Source of the DNA: Variovorax paradoxus
Lineage (GTDB): Bacteria; Pseudomonadota; Gammaproteobacteria; Burkholderiales; Burkholderiaceae_C
Length of the DNA: 33,032 nt
Assembly: GCF_018614915.1 (NCBI RefSeq)
Contig: NZ_JAGGNU010000097.1
Coordinates: forward strand, 1 to 33,032
Direction of reading: 5' to 3'
Shown here: piece by piece, positions 21,876 to 30,414 of the stretch
How positions within the stretch are numbered: the stretch's first letter is position 1
How the letters are laid out: each line of letters opens with the position of its first letter
Program-made: the position numbers and the translations under genes
Notes under the pieces: generated by a model
Told to the model about the DNA's origin: nothing
Databases searched by the model: none
What the model saw: only the letters and a program-made list of their open reading frames with translations

Positions 21876-22979
21876 GCATCTGAATCAGAAGAATTGGTGG
21901 TGTCGGCGCTGGGGATTGTCGTACTTCCACTTCAGCGGCTTTGGGGCCTTGTTGTGCTGACGGATGTAGCGCATGAGCTTCTTGTCCAGGTCCTTGAGCG
22001 AGGTGAAGATGCCGCGGCTGATGACGTCGCGCTGGATGCGTGAGAACCAGTTCTCGACCTGGTTGAGCCACCACGAGTAGGTGGGCGTGTAGTGGATCCG
22101 CACGTTCTCGTGTTCAGCCAGGAAGGCCTCGACCAGCTCGGTCTTGTGGCTGCTGACGTTGTCGCAGATGACGTGGATCTCGCGGCCCTGCGGCTGAGTG
22201 CCGACAACGTCGCCGAGGAAGCTGACGAACTGCTCGCTGGTGTGGCGCGGGGCGGTCATGCCCAGGACTTCGCCGGTGGCGGTGTTCAGGGCAGCGAACA
22301 GGCTGAGAGTGCCGTTGCGCTTGTACTCAAACCCGTGGCTCTCGGCACGGCCCGGCGCCAGCGGCAGCATGCGGTCCTTGCGATCCAGCGCCTGGATCGC
22401 CGTCTTCTCGTCCACGCAGAACACCGCGGCGTGCGCCGGCGGGTTCAGGTACAGGCCGATCACGTCCGCGGCCTTGGTCTCGAAGTCGGGGTCGTTGGAG
22501 ACGAGGTGCCGTTCCAGCCGATGCGGCTGCAGTCCGTGCTTGCGCCAGACGCGCTGCACGGCAGAGAACGACACGTCGCCCAGTTCGGCCGCGAGCTTGC
22601 GGCTGCTCCAATGCGTGGAGCCATCTTTCGGCTTGTGCTTGAGCGTCTTGTTGAGCACCCGCGCTTCCAGCTTGGCCACTGGCCGTACAGGCGCGCGTCC
22701 CGGGTGCAGCGACACCAGCCCGGCCAGACCTTGAAGTTCAAACGCCTTGGTCCATCGCGTGACGAAGGCGTCGTTGCAGGCCAGCTTGGCGCGGATGTCT
22801 ACCCGACGTTCGCCGTCTGCCCACAGCAGCACGCAACGCGCGCGCCGCGCCAACGCCGCGCTGCCACTGCGCTTGCGAATCACCGCTTCCAGTTCGCGGC
22901 GCTCGTCGGTCGTCAACTTCACCCTGTGCATGCCTTCCAAGATGGAGCATATACAGCCGATTTCAATGATTCAGTGAAC
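21876..22979 (-). mobile_element. IS630-family insertion sequence, complete
   Basis: About 1.1 kb, flanked on both sides by TA (21874-21875 and 22980-22981), the target duplication of IS630/Tc1-type elements. The ends carry imperfect inverted repeats sharing CTGAATCA (left 21880-21887, right complement 22967-22974). It contains one transposase gene filling nearly the whole element. Confidence 0.75.
21885..22931 (-). CDS. IS630-family transposase
   Basis: A 348-residue DDE transposase. An N-terminal HTH region (about 1-120: LTTDERRELEAVIRKRSGSA, RWTKAFELQGLAGLVSLHPG) precedes the catalytic core with the three acidic positions in VFCVDEKTAIQALDR, VICDNVSSHKT and SWWLNQVENWFSRIQRD. The D-N-x-S-x-H-K and LNQVE-x-WFS motifs are diagnostic of IS630. 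ATG 22929-22931 is preferred to a TTG three codons upstream. The frame is intact, so this element could be active. It lies between the LysR gene and the aromatic operon. Confidence 0.9.
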   Translation of the reverse strand: MHRVKLTTDERRELEAVIRKRSGSAALARRARCVLLWADGERRVDIRAKLACNDAFVTRWTKAFELQGLAGLVSLHPGRAPVRPVAKLEARVLNKTLKHKPKDGSTHWSSRKLAAELGDVSFSAVQRVWRKHGLQPHRLERHLVSNDPDFETKAADVIGLYLNPPAHAAVFCVDEKTAIQALDRKDRMLPLAPGRAESHGFEYKRNGTLSLFAALNTATGEVLGMTAPRHTSEQFVSFLGDVVGTQPQGREIHVICDNVSSHKTELVEAFLAEHENVRIHYTPTYSWWLNQVENWFSRIQRDVISRGIFTSLKDLDKKLMRYIRQHNKAPKPLKWKYDNPQRRHHQFF

Positions 22980-22981
22980 TA

Positions 22982-23094
22982 GCGATATATAAGTCTTATC
23001 GAATACCCATAAGCGACAAATAATATTTGTCATCTATCTCCGTGAAGTCGAAACTTGCTGCAGGCCGTTTCGAGCCGCACAACGGAGACACCCG
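22982..23094 (+). promoter_or_regulatory. Probable promoter/operator region of the aromatic operon
   Basis: A+T-rich region right after the IS630 element. It has two perfect palindromes: ATAAG-T-CTTAT at 22989-22999 and GACAAAT-AAT-ATTTGTC at 23015-23031. The interrupted dyads suit a LysR-type regulator. GGAGA at 23084-23088 is the ribosome-binding site of the first gene. The IS insertion may have removed or added upstream control elements. Confidence 0.5.
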
Positions 23095-24069
23095 ATGACA
23101 ATGAACCGTAGACAGATGGTCACAGCGCTTAGTTTTGGCGCAGCGTCCCTTGCCCTCCCGACCCTGGCTCGCTCACAGGCGAACAAGACCATCAAGATCA
23201 TTGTCGGCTTCGCAGCCGGTGGTGCCGCAGACGTCGTGGCCCGCGCAGTTTCTGACGGACTACGGTCGTCCGGTTACACCGCCATCGTCGACAACAAGGT
23301 CGGAGCAGGCGGCCGTCTTGCTGCAGATGTAGTGCTCGCAGCGCCCACGGATGGCACAACGCTCCTGCTCACCCCCTCGACAAACCTCACGCTGTACCCG
23401 CACGTCTACACCAATCTGCGCTACGAGATTAAGAGCTTCGCCGCCATCGGCACGGCATGCGAATTCGACTTCGGGTTGGCGGTCGGAGCAAGCAGCACGG
23501 CGAAAACGCTTAAGGAATTCCTCGCACAGGCCAAGGCAGATCCCAAGCTCGCCGCGTTTGGAACGCCCGGTGCGGGGACCATCATGCATTTCATCGGAGA
23601 GCAGTTGGCCAAGCAATCCGGCGTTCCGCTGCTGCAAGTTCCGTACAAGGGGGGAGCTGCTGCCCTGACCGATGTGATCGGGGGACAAGTCCCTTCAGTG
23701 ATCACGACGCTGCCGAACCTCATTCCCATGCACAAGGCAGGCAAGGTGCGCATCCTCGCAATGTCTGGCCCAACCGTCGCGACCGACCTTCCCGACGTTC
23801 CGACCTTCAAGTCTGCCGGTTTCCCCGATTTGACGGTGGCAGAGTATTTCGCGCTTTTTGCACGGCAGGGCACACCGAAAGACGTCCAAGCGCAACTGGC
23901 CGCAGCCTTGAATGCGGCGATCGCCACGCCGACCGTGAAGGCGACCCTCGAGAAGCTCAACTACCAGCCCAAGTCGATGGCGCCGGACGCGCTGGTCGCG
24001 CGTCTTACGACCGATCTTGAGCGCTGGAAGGGTGTCGTCAAGGCGAGTGGCTATACGCCGGAATCCTGA
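23095..24069 (+). CDS. Bug-family periplasmic substrate-binding protein
   Basis: A 324-residue protein with an N-terminal export signal (MTMNRRQMVTALSFGAASLA, cleavage near ARSQA at about 28). The RRQM start makes a Tat signal possible. The mature part has the family marks: IKIIVGFAAGGAADVVARAV, GAGGRLAADVV, GTPGAGTIMHFIGEQL, VPYKGGAAALTDVIGGQVP and LPDVPTFKSAGFPDL. It should bind the substrate of the operon in the periplasm, probably an aromatic or sulfated carboxylate given what follows; the ligand cannot be read from sequence. No TctA/TctB membrane subunits are present here. GGAGA lies 6 bases before ATG 23095. First gene of the operon; 42 bases separate it from the sulfatase. Confidence 0.87.
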   Translation: MTMNRRQMVTALSFGAASLALPTLARSQANKTIKIIVGFAAGGAADVVARAVSDGLRSSGYTAIVDNKVGAGGRLAADVVLAAPTDGTTLLLTPSTNLTLYPHVYTNLRYEIKSFAAIGTACEFDFGLAVGASSTAKTLKEFLAQAKADPKLAAFGTPGAGTIMHFIGEQLAKQSGVPLLQVPYKGGAAALTDVIGGQVPSVITTLPNLIPMHKAGKVRILAMSGPTVATDLPDVPTFKSAGFPDLTVAEYFALFARQGTPKDVQAQLAAALNAAIATPTVKATLEKLNYQPKSMAPDALVARLTTDLERWKGVVKASGYTPES

Positions 24070-24111
24070 GCACGTTCGCTGCGCTCATCCTCAGCTTCGA
24101 TTGGAACGAAC

Positions 24112-25569
24112 ATGCCAAATCAAAACGTCATCGTCATCATGTCCGACGAGCATGACCCGCGCTTCATGGGTTGCTCGGGCCATCCGTTCATAAAGACGCC
24201 GCACCTCGATGGACTCGCCGCCCATGGCGTGCGTTTTTCCAATGCCTATACGCCGAGCCCGATCTGTGTGCCTGCGCGGGCAGCGTTCGCGACTGGGTTT
24301 CGCGTTCACCAGACGCGCCACTGGGACAACGCTTCGCCCTATACCGGCGTGCCTCGCGGATGGGGCCATGTGCTCCAGGATAGAGGTATCGCCGTCGAGA
24401 GCATTGGCAAGCTTCACTATCGCAGCGAGGAGGATCCCGCAGGTTTCGACCGTGAGCATCTGCCTATGCACGTCGTTGGAGGCTACGGTATGGTCTGGGC
24501 TTCCATTCGCGATCCCTACATCTCGAAGATGGGCAGCAAGCCCATGCTCGGCGACAAGGCTGGGGCCGGCGAGTCCCCCTACACGGCCTATGACCGCTCA
24601 GTCACCTCACGCGCCGTCCAATGGCTCGAAGAAGCATCGACCAAGGACAAGCCGTTCGTGCTTTATGTCGGGCTGGTCGCGCCGCACTTTCCGCTGATCT
24701 CGCCGGACGAGTTCTTCGCGTTGTACTCGAGGGACCAGATACCCGCCACGAAACTCAGCCCCAAGGCTGGCTACGAGCGGCACCCCTGGGTCGAGGCCTA
24801 CGCCAAGTTCGAACGCAGCGAAGAGAACTTCGCAACCGAAGAAGACCGAGTCAACGCGTTCCTGGGTTACTACGGCCTGTGCAGCTTCCTGGACGACAAC
24901 GTTGGCCAGATTCTTCAGGCGCTCAAGGCGCTGGGCCTCGAGCAAAGTACGCACGTCATCTACACGTCAGACCATGGCGACAACGTTGGTGCCCGCGGAC
25001 TGTGGGGCAAGTCGACGCTGTACCAGGAAAGCACCGGCATCCCGATGATCCTGGCAGGGCCGCAGGTCGCACCGGGCGTATGCGAGACACCTGTTGATCT
25101 GCTGGACCTGTTCCCGACCATCCTTGAAGGTGCCGGCGTTGAGGCCTCGCCCGAGATGGGCGAGCGCCCCGGTCGCTCCTTGTTCGAGGTGGCTGGCGCA
25201 CCGGCGGACCTGGAAAGGCCCATCTTCAGCGAATACCACGCTGCCGGCAGCAACACGGCCGGGTTTATGCTTCGAAAGGGCCGCTGGAAGTACCACTACT
25301 ACGTCCGCTTTCGTCCGGAACTGTTCGACCTGATGGCGGACCCGGAGGAACTGAACGATCTGGCGCGTGATCCACGGTTTGCGGATGTGCTGCGAGACAT
25401 GGAGGCTGCGCTGCGCCGCATTTGCGACCCTGAAGCAGTGGACGCCCAAGCCAAAGCAGACCAGCTTGCAATGATCGATCGGCTGGGCGGGGTCGAAGTC
25501 GCATCCAACATGGGTTCGGCGGGCGCGACGCCCGCGCCAAAGGTTGACGCATCGGCGACGGCGCTATGA
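24112..25569 (+). CDS. Type I (formylglycine) sulfatase
   Basis: A 485-residue alkaline-phosphatase-fold hydrolase. The sulfatase signature CVPAR (C-x-P-x-R, Cys52) marks the residue converted to formylglycine; SDEH at 11-14 gives the N-terminal metal ligand Asp, and SDHGDNVG at 286-293 the second metal site. There is no signal peptide (starts MPNQNVIVIMSDEHDPR), so it acts in the cytoplasm, as choline sulfatase does. The family cleaves sulfate esters or, in some members, phosphonate monoesters. The substrate is unknown. Its neighbours point to an aromatic sulfate, for example a tyrosine- or hydroxyphenyl-derived ester. Maturation needs a formylglycine-generating enzyme that is not in the window. 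The stop overlaps the next start (ATGA). Confidence 0.85.
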   Translation: MPNQNVIVIMSDEHDPRFMGCSGHPFIKTPHLDGLAAHGVRFSNAYTPSPICVPARAAFATGFRVHQTRHWDNASPYTGVPRGWGHVLQDRGIAVESIGKLHYRSEEDPAGFDREHLPMHVVGGYGMVWASIRDPYISKMGSKPMLGDKAGAGESPYTAYDRSVTSRAVQWLEEASTKDKPFVLYVGLVAPHFPLISPDEFFALYSRDQIPATKLSPKAGYERHPWVEAYAKFERSEENFATEEDRVNAFLGYYGLCSFLDDNVGQILQALKALGLEQSTHVIYTSDHGDNVGARGLWGKSTLYQESTGIPMILAGPQVAPGVCETPVDLLDLFPTILEGAGVEASPEMGERPGRSLFEVAGAPADLERPIFSEYHAAGSNTAGFMLRKGRWKYHYYVRFRPELFDLMADPEELNDLARDPRFADVLRDMEAALRRICDPEAVDAQAKADQLAMIDRLGGVEVASNMGSAGATPAPKVDASATAL

Positions 25570-26882
25570 GCATCGATCCGCGCTACCTTACCGACTGGAG
25601 CGGCCTGTCCCGTGGGATACCCAAGGTCGTGCACCGTCCGCGGTCCACCGACGAGCTCTCGGCCATCGTCAGGGACTGCGATGCGAGTGGACAAAAGATC
25701 ACGATCCAGGGGGGCATGACCGGCCTGGCTGGTGGCGCCGTGCCTGCCGACGGCGACGTCGTCATCAATCTAGAGCGGATGAACCAGATCGAATCCATTG
25801 ATGAGCTCGAAGGCATCATGCTGGTCCAGGCGGGCGCCACGCTGCAGCAGGTCCAAGAGGCAGCCGAGCAGGCCGGGTGGTTCTTCCCGGTCGATCTGGG
25901 TGCGCGGGGCACCTGCCAAGTCGGGGGCAACGCGGCGACGAACGCGGGCGGTGACCGCGTCATTCGTTACGGAACGATGCGTGACTCGGTGCTCGGCGTC
26001 GAAGCGGTTCTGGCGGACGGCACTGTCCTCAACTCCTTGACGCGTTTGATCAAAAACAGTTCCGGCCTAGACCTGCGCTTCCTATTCATCGGCTCCGAAG
26101 GGACGCTGGGCATCATCACCCGGCTTACGCTCAAGCTTCAGCCGGTCCCGGGAGCCGGTGCAACGGCGTTGGCTTGCGTCTCGTCGATGACGCAGTTGGC
26201 AAAGCTTTTGCGCGACATGAAGCTCGCCTTGGGCAACAAGCTGTCCGCGTTTGAGTTCATGTCCGAACGCTTCGTAGCGCAATCGTTGGAACTGACGGGC
26301 TTGGCCTTGCCGGTCGATACGTCCGCTCCTTGGTTTGTGCTGATCGAGGCGACCGGCGAGCACGGCACCGATGCCGGCGAGGCGCTTCAGCATTCACTCG
26401 AACAAGCGTTGGAGAAAGAGACGATCATCGACTGTGCCGTCGCCGCGAGCATCGCCGATGCCGAGGATTTTTGGCGCCTGCGGGAGAGCATTCCGGAGAT
26501 CCTCACCCACCTGCGGCCAACCGTGAATTTCGATTGCGGCCTGCCATGGTCGCAAACCGGCGACTACGTCGCAGCTGTCGAAGCGGCCATGGATGAAAAG
26601 TTTCCCGCAGCCAAGCATCTTTTCTTCGGCCACCTGGGCGACAACAACATCCATCTCATCACCGGCCCTCACGATGAGTCAGCCTTTCATGAGGTAGAAG
26701 AAACCGTCTATGCCGGGCTGAAGAATCGACAGGCGACCATCAGTTCCGAACACGGCATCGGGTTCCTCAAGAAGCCGTTTCTTCACTACACGCGCAGTGA
26801 TGCGGAGCTGGCAACGCTGAGGCGGTTGAAGTCAGCCATGGATCCGAAGGGCACCTTGAATCCAGGGCGCGTCGTCGACTGA
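25566..26882 (+). CDS. FAD-linked 2-hydroxyacid dehydrogenase-like oxidoreductase
   Basis: A 438-residue member of the D-lactate / D-2-hydroxyglutarate dehydrogenase family. The FAD-binding PCMH domain shows PRSTDELSAIV, QGGMTGLAGGAVP and GTCQVGGNAATNAGGDRVIR; the C-terminal substrate domain has GHLGDNNIH (about 355-363) and SEHGIG (about 394-399), whose His/Glu/Asn coordinate metal and the hydroxyacid. It oxidises a D-2-hydroxyacid to the 2-oxoacid. In this operon 4-hydroxyphenyllactate to 4-hydroxyphenylpyruvate would feed the next enzyme directly; that is inference. Overlaps the sulfatase stop by 4 bases; 87 bases precede the dioxygenase gene. Confidence 0.85.
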   Translation: MSIDPRYLTDWSGLSRGIPKVVHRPRSTDELSAIVRDCDASGQKITIQGGMTGLAGGAVPADGDVVINLERMNQIESIDELEGIMLVQAGATLQQVQEAAEQAGWFFPVDLGARGTCQVGGNAATNAGGDRVIRYGTMRDSVLGVEAVLADGTVLNSLTRLIKNSSGLDLRFLFIGSEGTLGIITRLTLKLQPVPGAGATALACVSSMTQLAKLLRDMKLALGNKLSAFEFMSERFVAQSLELTGLALPVDTSAPWFVLIEATGEHGTDAGEALQHSLEQALEKETIIDCAVAASIADAEDFWRLRESIPEILTHLRPTVNFDCGLPWSQTGDYVAAVEAAMDEKFPAAKHLFFGHLGDNNIHLITGPHDESAFHEVEETVYAGLKNRQATISSEHGIGFLKKPFLHYTRSDAELATLRRLKSAMDPKGTLNPGRVVD

Positions 26883-26969
26883 TCGAACGCGCGGAGAACA
26901 CCCGCGCGTCACTCGCGCAGGCGCCTCCTTCGACTTTCCTGTCCCCCACAAATCACTGGAGCAATACCC

Positions 26970-28055
26970 ATGACCGATCTGTTCGAAAACCCGATGGGCC
27001 TGCAAGGCTTCGAGTTCGTCGAGTTCGCCTCGCCGACGCCCGACACGCTGGAACCCTTCTTCGAGATGCTCGGTTTCCAGCTGGTGGCCAAGCATCGGTC
27101 GAAGGACGTGGTGCTCTACCGCCAGGGCGACATCAACTTCGTCGTCAACCGCGAACCCAACAGCCCGGCGGCCTACTTCGCCGCGGAGCACGGTCCCTCG
27201 GCCTGCGGCATGGCCTTTCGCGTGAAGGATTCGCACCAGGCCTATGCGCGGGCACTGGAGCTCGGCGCCCAGCCGATCGAGATCGCCACCGGGCCGATGG
27301 AGCTGCGCCTGCCCGCGATCAAGGGCATCGGCGGCGCGCCGCTCTATCTGATCGACCGTTTCGAGGACGGCAAGTCGATCTACGACATCGACTTCGCGTT
27401 CATCGAAGGCGTCGACCGGCACCCGGCAGGCCACGGCCTCAAGGTGATCGACCACCTGACGCACAACGTCTACCGCGGCCGCATGGGCTTTTGGGCCAAT
27501 TTCTACGAGAAGCTCTTCAACTTCCGCGAGATCCGCTACTTCGACATCCAGGGCGAGTACACCGGTCTGACCTCGAAGGCATTGACGGCGCCGGACGGCA
27601 AGATCCGCATCCCGCTGAACGAGGAGTCGGCCAAGGGCTCGGGCCAGATCGAAGAATTCCTCATGAAGTTCAACGGCGAGGGCATCCAGCACATCGCGCT
27701 CCTGAGCGACAACCTGATCGACACCATCGACCAGTTGGGCCTGGCCGGCGTGCCGCTGATGACGGCGCCGAACGACATCTACTACGAGATGCTGGAAACG
27801 CGCCTGCCCGGCCATGGCGAACCCATCGCGGAACTGCAGGCGCGCGGCATCCTGCTCGACGGCACTACCGAGGGCGGACGTCCCCGGCTGCTCCTGCAGA
27901 TCTTTTCGCAGACTGCATTCGGGGGGCCGGTGTTCTTCGAGTTCATCCAGCGCAAGGGCGACTACAGCGAAGGCTTCGGCGAGGGCAACTTCAAGGCGCT
28001 CTTCCAGTCGATAGAGCGCGACCAGGTGCGACGCGGCGTGCTGCAGGCGCCATGA
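26970..28055 (+). CDS. hpd: 4-Hydroxyphenylpyruvate dioxygenase
   Basis: A 361-residue HPPD of the vicinal-oxygen-chelate fold. The Fe(II) ligands are in place: His162 (VIDHLTHNV), His241 (IQHIAL) and Glu324 (FFEFIQRKGD), matching His161/His240/Glu322 of the Pseudomonas enzyme. The C-terminal helix region that gates the site (GEGNFKALFQSIERDQVRRG) is also present. It converts 4-hydroxyphenylpyruvate to homogentisate in the cytoplasm. GGAG lies 10 bases before ATG 26970. It overlaps the fumarylacetoacetase gene by 4 bases. Codon use is clearly richer in G/C at third positions than in the aminotransferase gene further downstream (46 of 50 against 38 of 50 codons counted by hand), hinting at a separate origin for this gene pair. 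Confidence 0.95.
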   Translation: MTDLFENPMGLQGFEFVEFASPTPDTLEPFFEMLGFQLVAKHRSKDVVLYRQGDINFVVNREPNSPAAYFAAEHGPSACGMAFRVKDSHQAYARALELGAQPIEIATGPMELRLPAIKGIGGAPLYLIDRFEDGKSIYDIDFAFIEGVDRHPAGHGLKVIDHLTHNVYRGRMGFWANFYEKLFNFREIRYFDIQGEYTGLTSKALTAPDGKIRIPLNEESAKGSGQIEEFLMKFNGEGIQHIALLSDNLIDTIDQLGLAGVPLMTAPNDIYYEMLETRLPGHGEPIAELQARGILLDGTTEGGRPRLLLQIFSQTAFGGPVFFEFIQRKGDYSEGFGEGNFKALFQSIERDQVRRGVLQAP

Positions 28056-29338
28056 GCACCCACCTCGATGACACCCATGCTGCCGGCCTGACGAGCTGGC
28101 TCGACTCGGCCAACGATCCGGCGACCGAGTTGCCGATCCAGAACCTGCCCTTCGGCCGCTTCCGCCGCGAAGACGACAACGGCCTGTGGATCGGCGTTGC
28201 CATCGGCGACCAGATCCTGGATCTTCGCCGCGTCGGGCTCGTGCAAGGCGCTCAGATGAACCAGCTGATGCGCCTGCCTCGCGAAGCGCGCGTGGCGATA
28301 CGCCAGGCCATTTCGCACGGGCTGCGCGCAGGCAGTCCCGAGGAGGCAAGGTTCAGCGCCGCACTGGTGGCGCAGTCCGACGTGGAGATGAGCCTGCCTT
28401 GCAAGATCGGCGACTACACCGACTTCTACACCAGCATCCATTACGCCACCACTGTCGGCAAGCAGTTCAGACCCGACTACCCGCTGCTGCCGAACTACAA
28501 GTGGGTTCCGATCGGCTATCACGGTCGCGCGTCGTCGATCAACGTGAGCGGGCAGAGCTTTGCGCGGCCGCTCGGGCAGACCAAGGCGCCCGAGGCCGAC
28601 GCTCCGACACTCGGGCCCAGCAGACGGCTCGACTACGAACTCGAGGTCGGCATCTTCATCTCGCGGCCTAACATCATCGGCGAGCGCATTCCGATGAGCG
28701 CAGCCGAAGACCACGTGTTCGGCGTTGCGCTCTTCAACGACTGGAGCGCTCGCGACATCCAGGGCTGGGAGTACCAGCCCCTGGGACCCTTCCTGTCGAA
28801 GAATTTCGCGAGCACCCTGTCGCCGTGGATCGTGACGATCGATGCGCTGGCGCCGTTCCGCAAGGCGTTCAACCGGCCCGCGGGCGACCCGCAGCCGCTG
28901 CCCTACCTCGACTCGCCCCAGAACCGCGAGGCCGGTGCCATCGACATCGAACTCGAGGTCTGGCTTCAGACGCCGGCGATGCAGCAGGCGGGCTCGCCGG
29001 GCGAACGACTCACGCGCTCCAACTACGCCGACGCGTACTGGACGGTCGCCCAGATGGTGGCGCACCACACGGTCAACGGATGCAATCTGCGCGCGGGCGA
29101 TCTCTTCGGCTCGGGCACGCTCTCCGGCCCGGCGCCGGACCAAGGCGGATCGCCCCTCGAGCTGAGTCATGGCGGCAAGCAACCGATTCGTCTTTCCAAC
29201 GGCGTGACGCGCGCCTTTCTGGAGGATGGCGACACGGTCATCCTGCGTGGCTACTGCCAGCGCGACGGGTTCAGCGGCATCGGATTCGCCGAGTGCAGGG
29301 GCACCGTCTCGCCCGCACAAATTGAAAGCTACATGTGA
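28052..29338 (+). CDS. fahA: Fumarylacetoacetase with altered catalytic position
   Basis: A 428-residue FAH: an N-terminal SH3-like domain (about 1-115), then the FAH catalytic fold. Metal ligands are present: Asp124 (DYTDFY), Glu196 and Glu198 (DYELEVG) and Asp230 (FNDWSARDIQ). PIGYHGRASSI and WEYQPLGPFLSK are conserved. The catalytic His of mouse FAH (His133, in FYSSRQHATNVG) aligns with Tyr131 here: the segment reads DFYTSIHYATTVG, with a His one place earlier. Normally the enzyme cleaves fumarylacetoacetate to fumarate and acetoacetate. The change may impair or alter activity, or His130 may substitute. The ATG overlaps the HPPD stop by 4 bases and the stop overlaps the next GTG start by 4. 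Confidence 0.88.
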   Translation: MSTHLDDTHAAGLTSWLDSANDPATELPIQNLPFGRFRREDDNGLWIGVAIGDQILDLRRVGLVQGAQMNQLMRLPREARVAIRQAISHGLRAGSPEEARFSAALVAQSDVEMSLPCKIGDYTDFYTSIHYATTVGKQFRPDYPLLPNYKWVPIGYHGRASSINVSGQSFARPLGQTKAPEADAPTLGPSRRLDYELEVGIFISRPNIIGERIPMSAAEDHVFGVALFNDWSARDIQGWEYQPLGPFLSKNFASTLSPWIVTIDALAPFRKAFNRPAGDPQPLPYLDSPQNREAGAIDIELEVWLQTPAMQQAGSPGERLTRSNYADAYWTVAQMVAHHTVNGCNLRAGDLFGSGTLSGPAPDQGGSPLELSHGGKQPIRLSNGVTRAFLEDGDTVILRGYCQRDGFSGIGFAECRGTVSPAQIESYM

Positions 29339-30414
29339 AACTTCCGGCCCCAAGACCCAACCTTCAGGCGTTACGCCCCTATCAGGTTGCGATCTCGCGC
29401 AATTCGATCTACAACCTCTCGGCCAACGAGGCATGTCTGGGCCCCAGCCTTTCAGCAGTCAGTGCCGCCGCAGCAGCAGCGAACTCGCTTGACACTTACC
29501 CCGACGGAAGTGCGAGCGCTTTGCGCAATGCCATCGGCAAGCGGTACGACCTGGACCCCAGCCGCATCATCTGCGGTGCTGGCTCCGAAGAACTGATCTC
29601 CCTGATCGTGCAGGCCTACGCAGCGCCCGGCGACGAAGTGTTGTTCACCCAGTTCGGCTTCATCAAGTACGAACTCGCAGCACGCGCGTTCGGCGCGATC
29701 CCGATCCGCGCTCCGGAGAGCGATTTCACGGCCGATGTCGACGCGCTGATTGCAAGCGTTACGCCGCGCACGCGCATTGTCTTTCTGGCCAACCCCAACA
29801 ACCCGACGGGTACTTTCCTGCATGAAGCGCAAGTGCGCCGCTTGCGCGCTGGGCTGCGGAGCGACATCTTGCTGGTAATCGATGCCGCCTACGCCGAGTT
29901 CGTTGCGACCGATACGTACGACAACGGGCTCTCATTAGCGCGGAGCACCGGCAACACATTGGCACTGCGCACCTTCTCGAAGATTCATGGCTTGGCCGGC
30001 CTTCGCTGCGGTTGGGGCTTCGGCGCGCAGGAACTAGTCGACACCCTACACAAGGTGCGCGGAGCCTTCAATGTTGGCTCCGTCAGTCAAGCCGCGGCAG
30101 CCGCTGCAATCGCAGACATCGATCATGAGGCGCGTGCAAGGGACCACAACATTGCCGAGTTGGCATGGTTGACCGATCGCTTCCAAAGCGCCGGTATCGC
30201 CTTCATCCCTAGCGTGTGCAACTTCGTGGTCGTTCGGTTCAATGACGCGGAGACCTGCCAAAGAGCGCTTGAGGCGCTGGCCGGGCAAGGCGTTCTGGCG
30301 ATGCCTCTGAACGGATACGGAATCTCCGAAGCGATTCGAATCACCATCGGAACCCGTGATGCCAACGAGGCGGTTCTGAGGGGCCTTATGGGAGTGCGCC
30401 ATGAATCGACTTGA
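29335..30414 (+). CDS. HisC-like / aromatic aminotransferase (PLP, class I/II)
   Basis: A 359-residue fold type I aminotransferase. PLP-binding marks: SLDTYPDGSA, AGSEELISL, ANPNNPTGT (about 152-160), DAAYAEF (Asp183, Tyr186), the Schiff-base lysine in TFSKIHGLAGLR (Lys216) with Arg224. It is closest in style to histidinol-phosphate aminotransferases, a family with many members acting on phenylalanine and tyrosine. With HPPD and phenylalanine hydroxylase around it, tyrosine to 4-hydroxyphenylpyruvate is the likely reaction; histidine synthesis is unlikely as no his genes are near. The GTG start 29335 overlaps the FAH stop by 4 bases; the end overlaps phhB by 14 bases. Confidence 0.85.
   Translation: MKLPAPRPNLQALRPYQVAISRNSIYNLSANEACLGPSLSAVSAAAAAANSLDTYPDGSASALRNAIGKRYDLDPSRIICGAGSEELISLIVQAYAAPGDEVLFTQFGFIKYELAARAFGAIPIRAPESDFTADVDALIASVTPRTRIVFLANPNNPTGTFLHEAQVRRLRAGLRSDILLVIDAAYAEFVATDTYDNGLSLARSTGNTLALRTFSKIHGLAGLRCGWGFGAQELVDTLHKVRGAFNVGSVSQAAAAAAIADIDHEARARDHNIAELAWLTDRFQSAGIAFIPSVCNFVVVRFNDAETCQRALEALAGQGVLAMPLNGYGISEAIRITIGTRDANEAVLRGLMGVRHEST

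Noticed and set aside
26832..28349. 505-codon open frame on the minus strand across hpd
   Set aside because: It is antisense to hpd, whose iron ligands and family motifs are unmistakable. Long antisense frames arise from high GC3 codon use.
27962..29434. 490-codon open frame on the minus strand across fahA
   Set aside because: Antisense shadow of a clear fumarylacetoacetase; its translation has no domain character.
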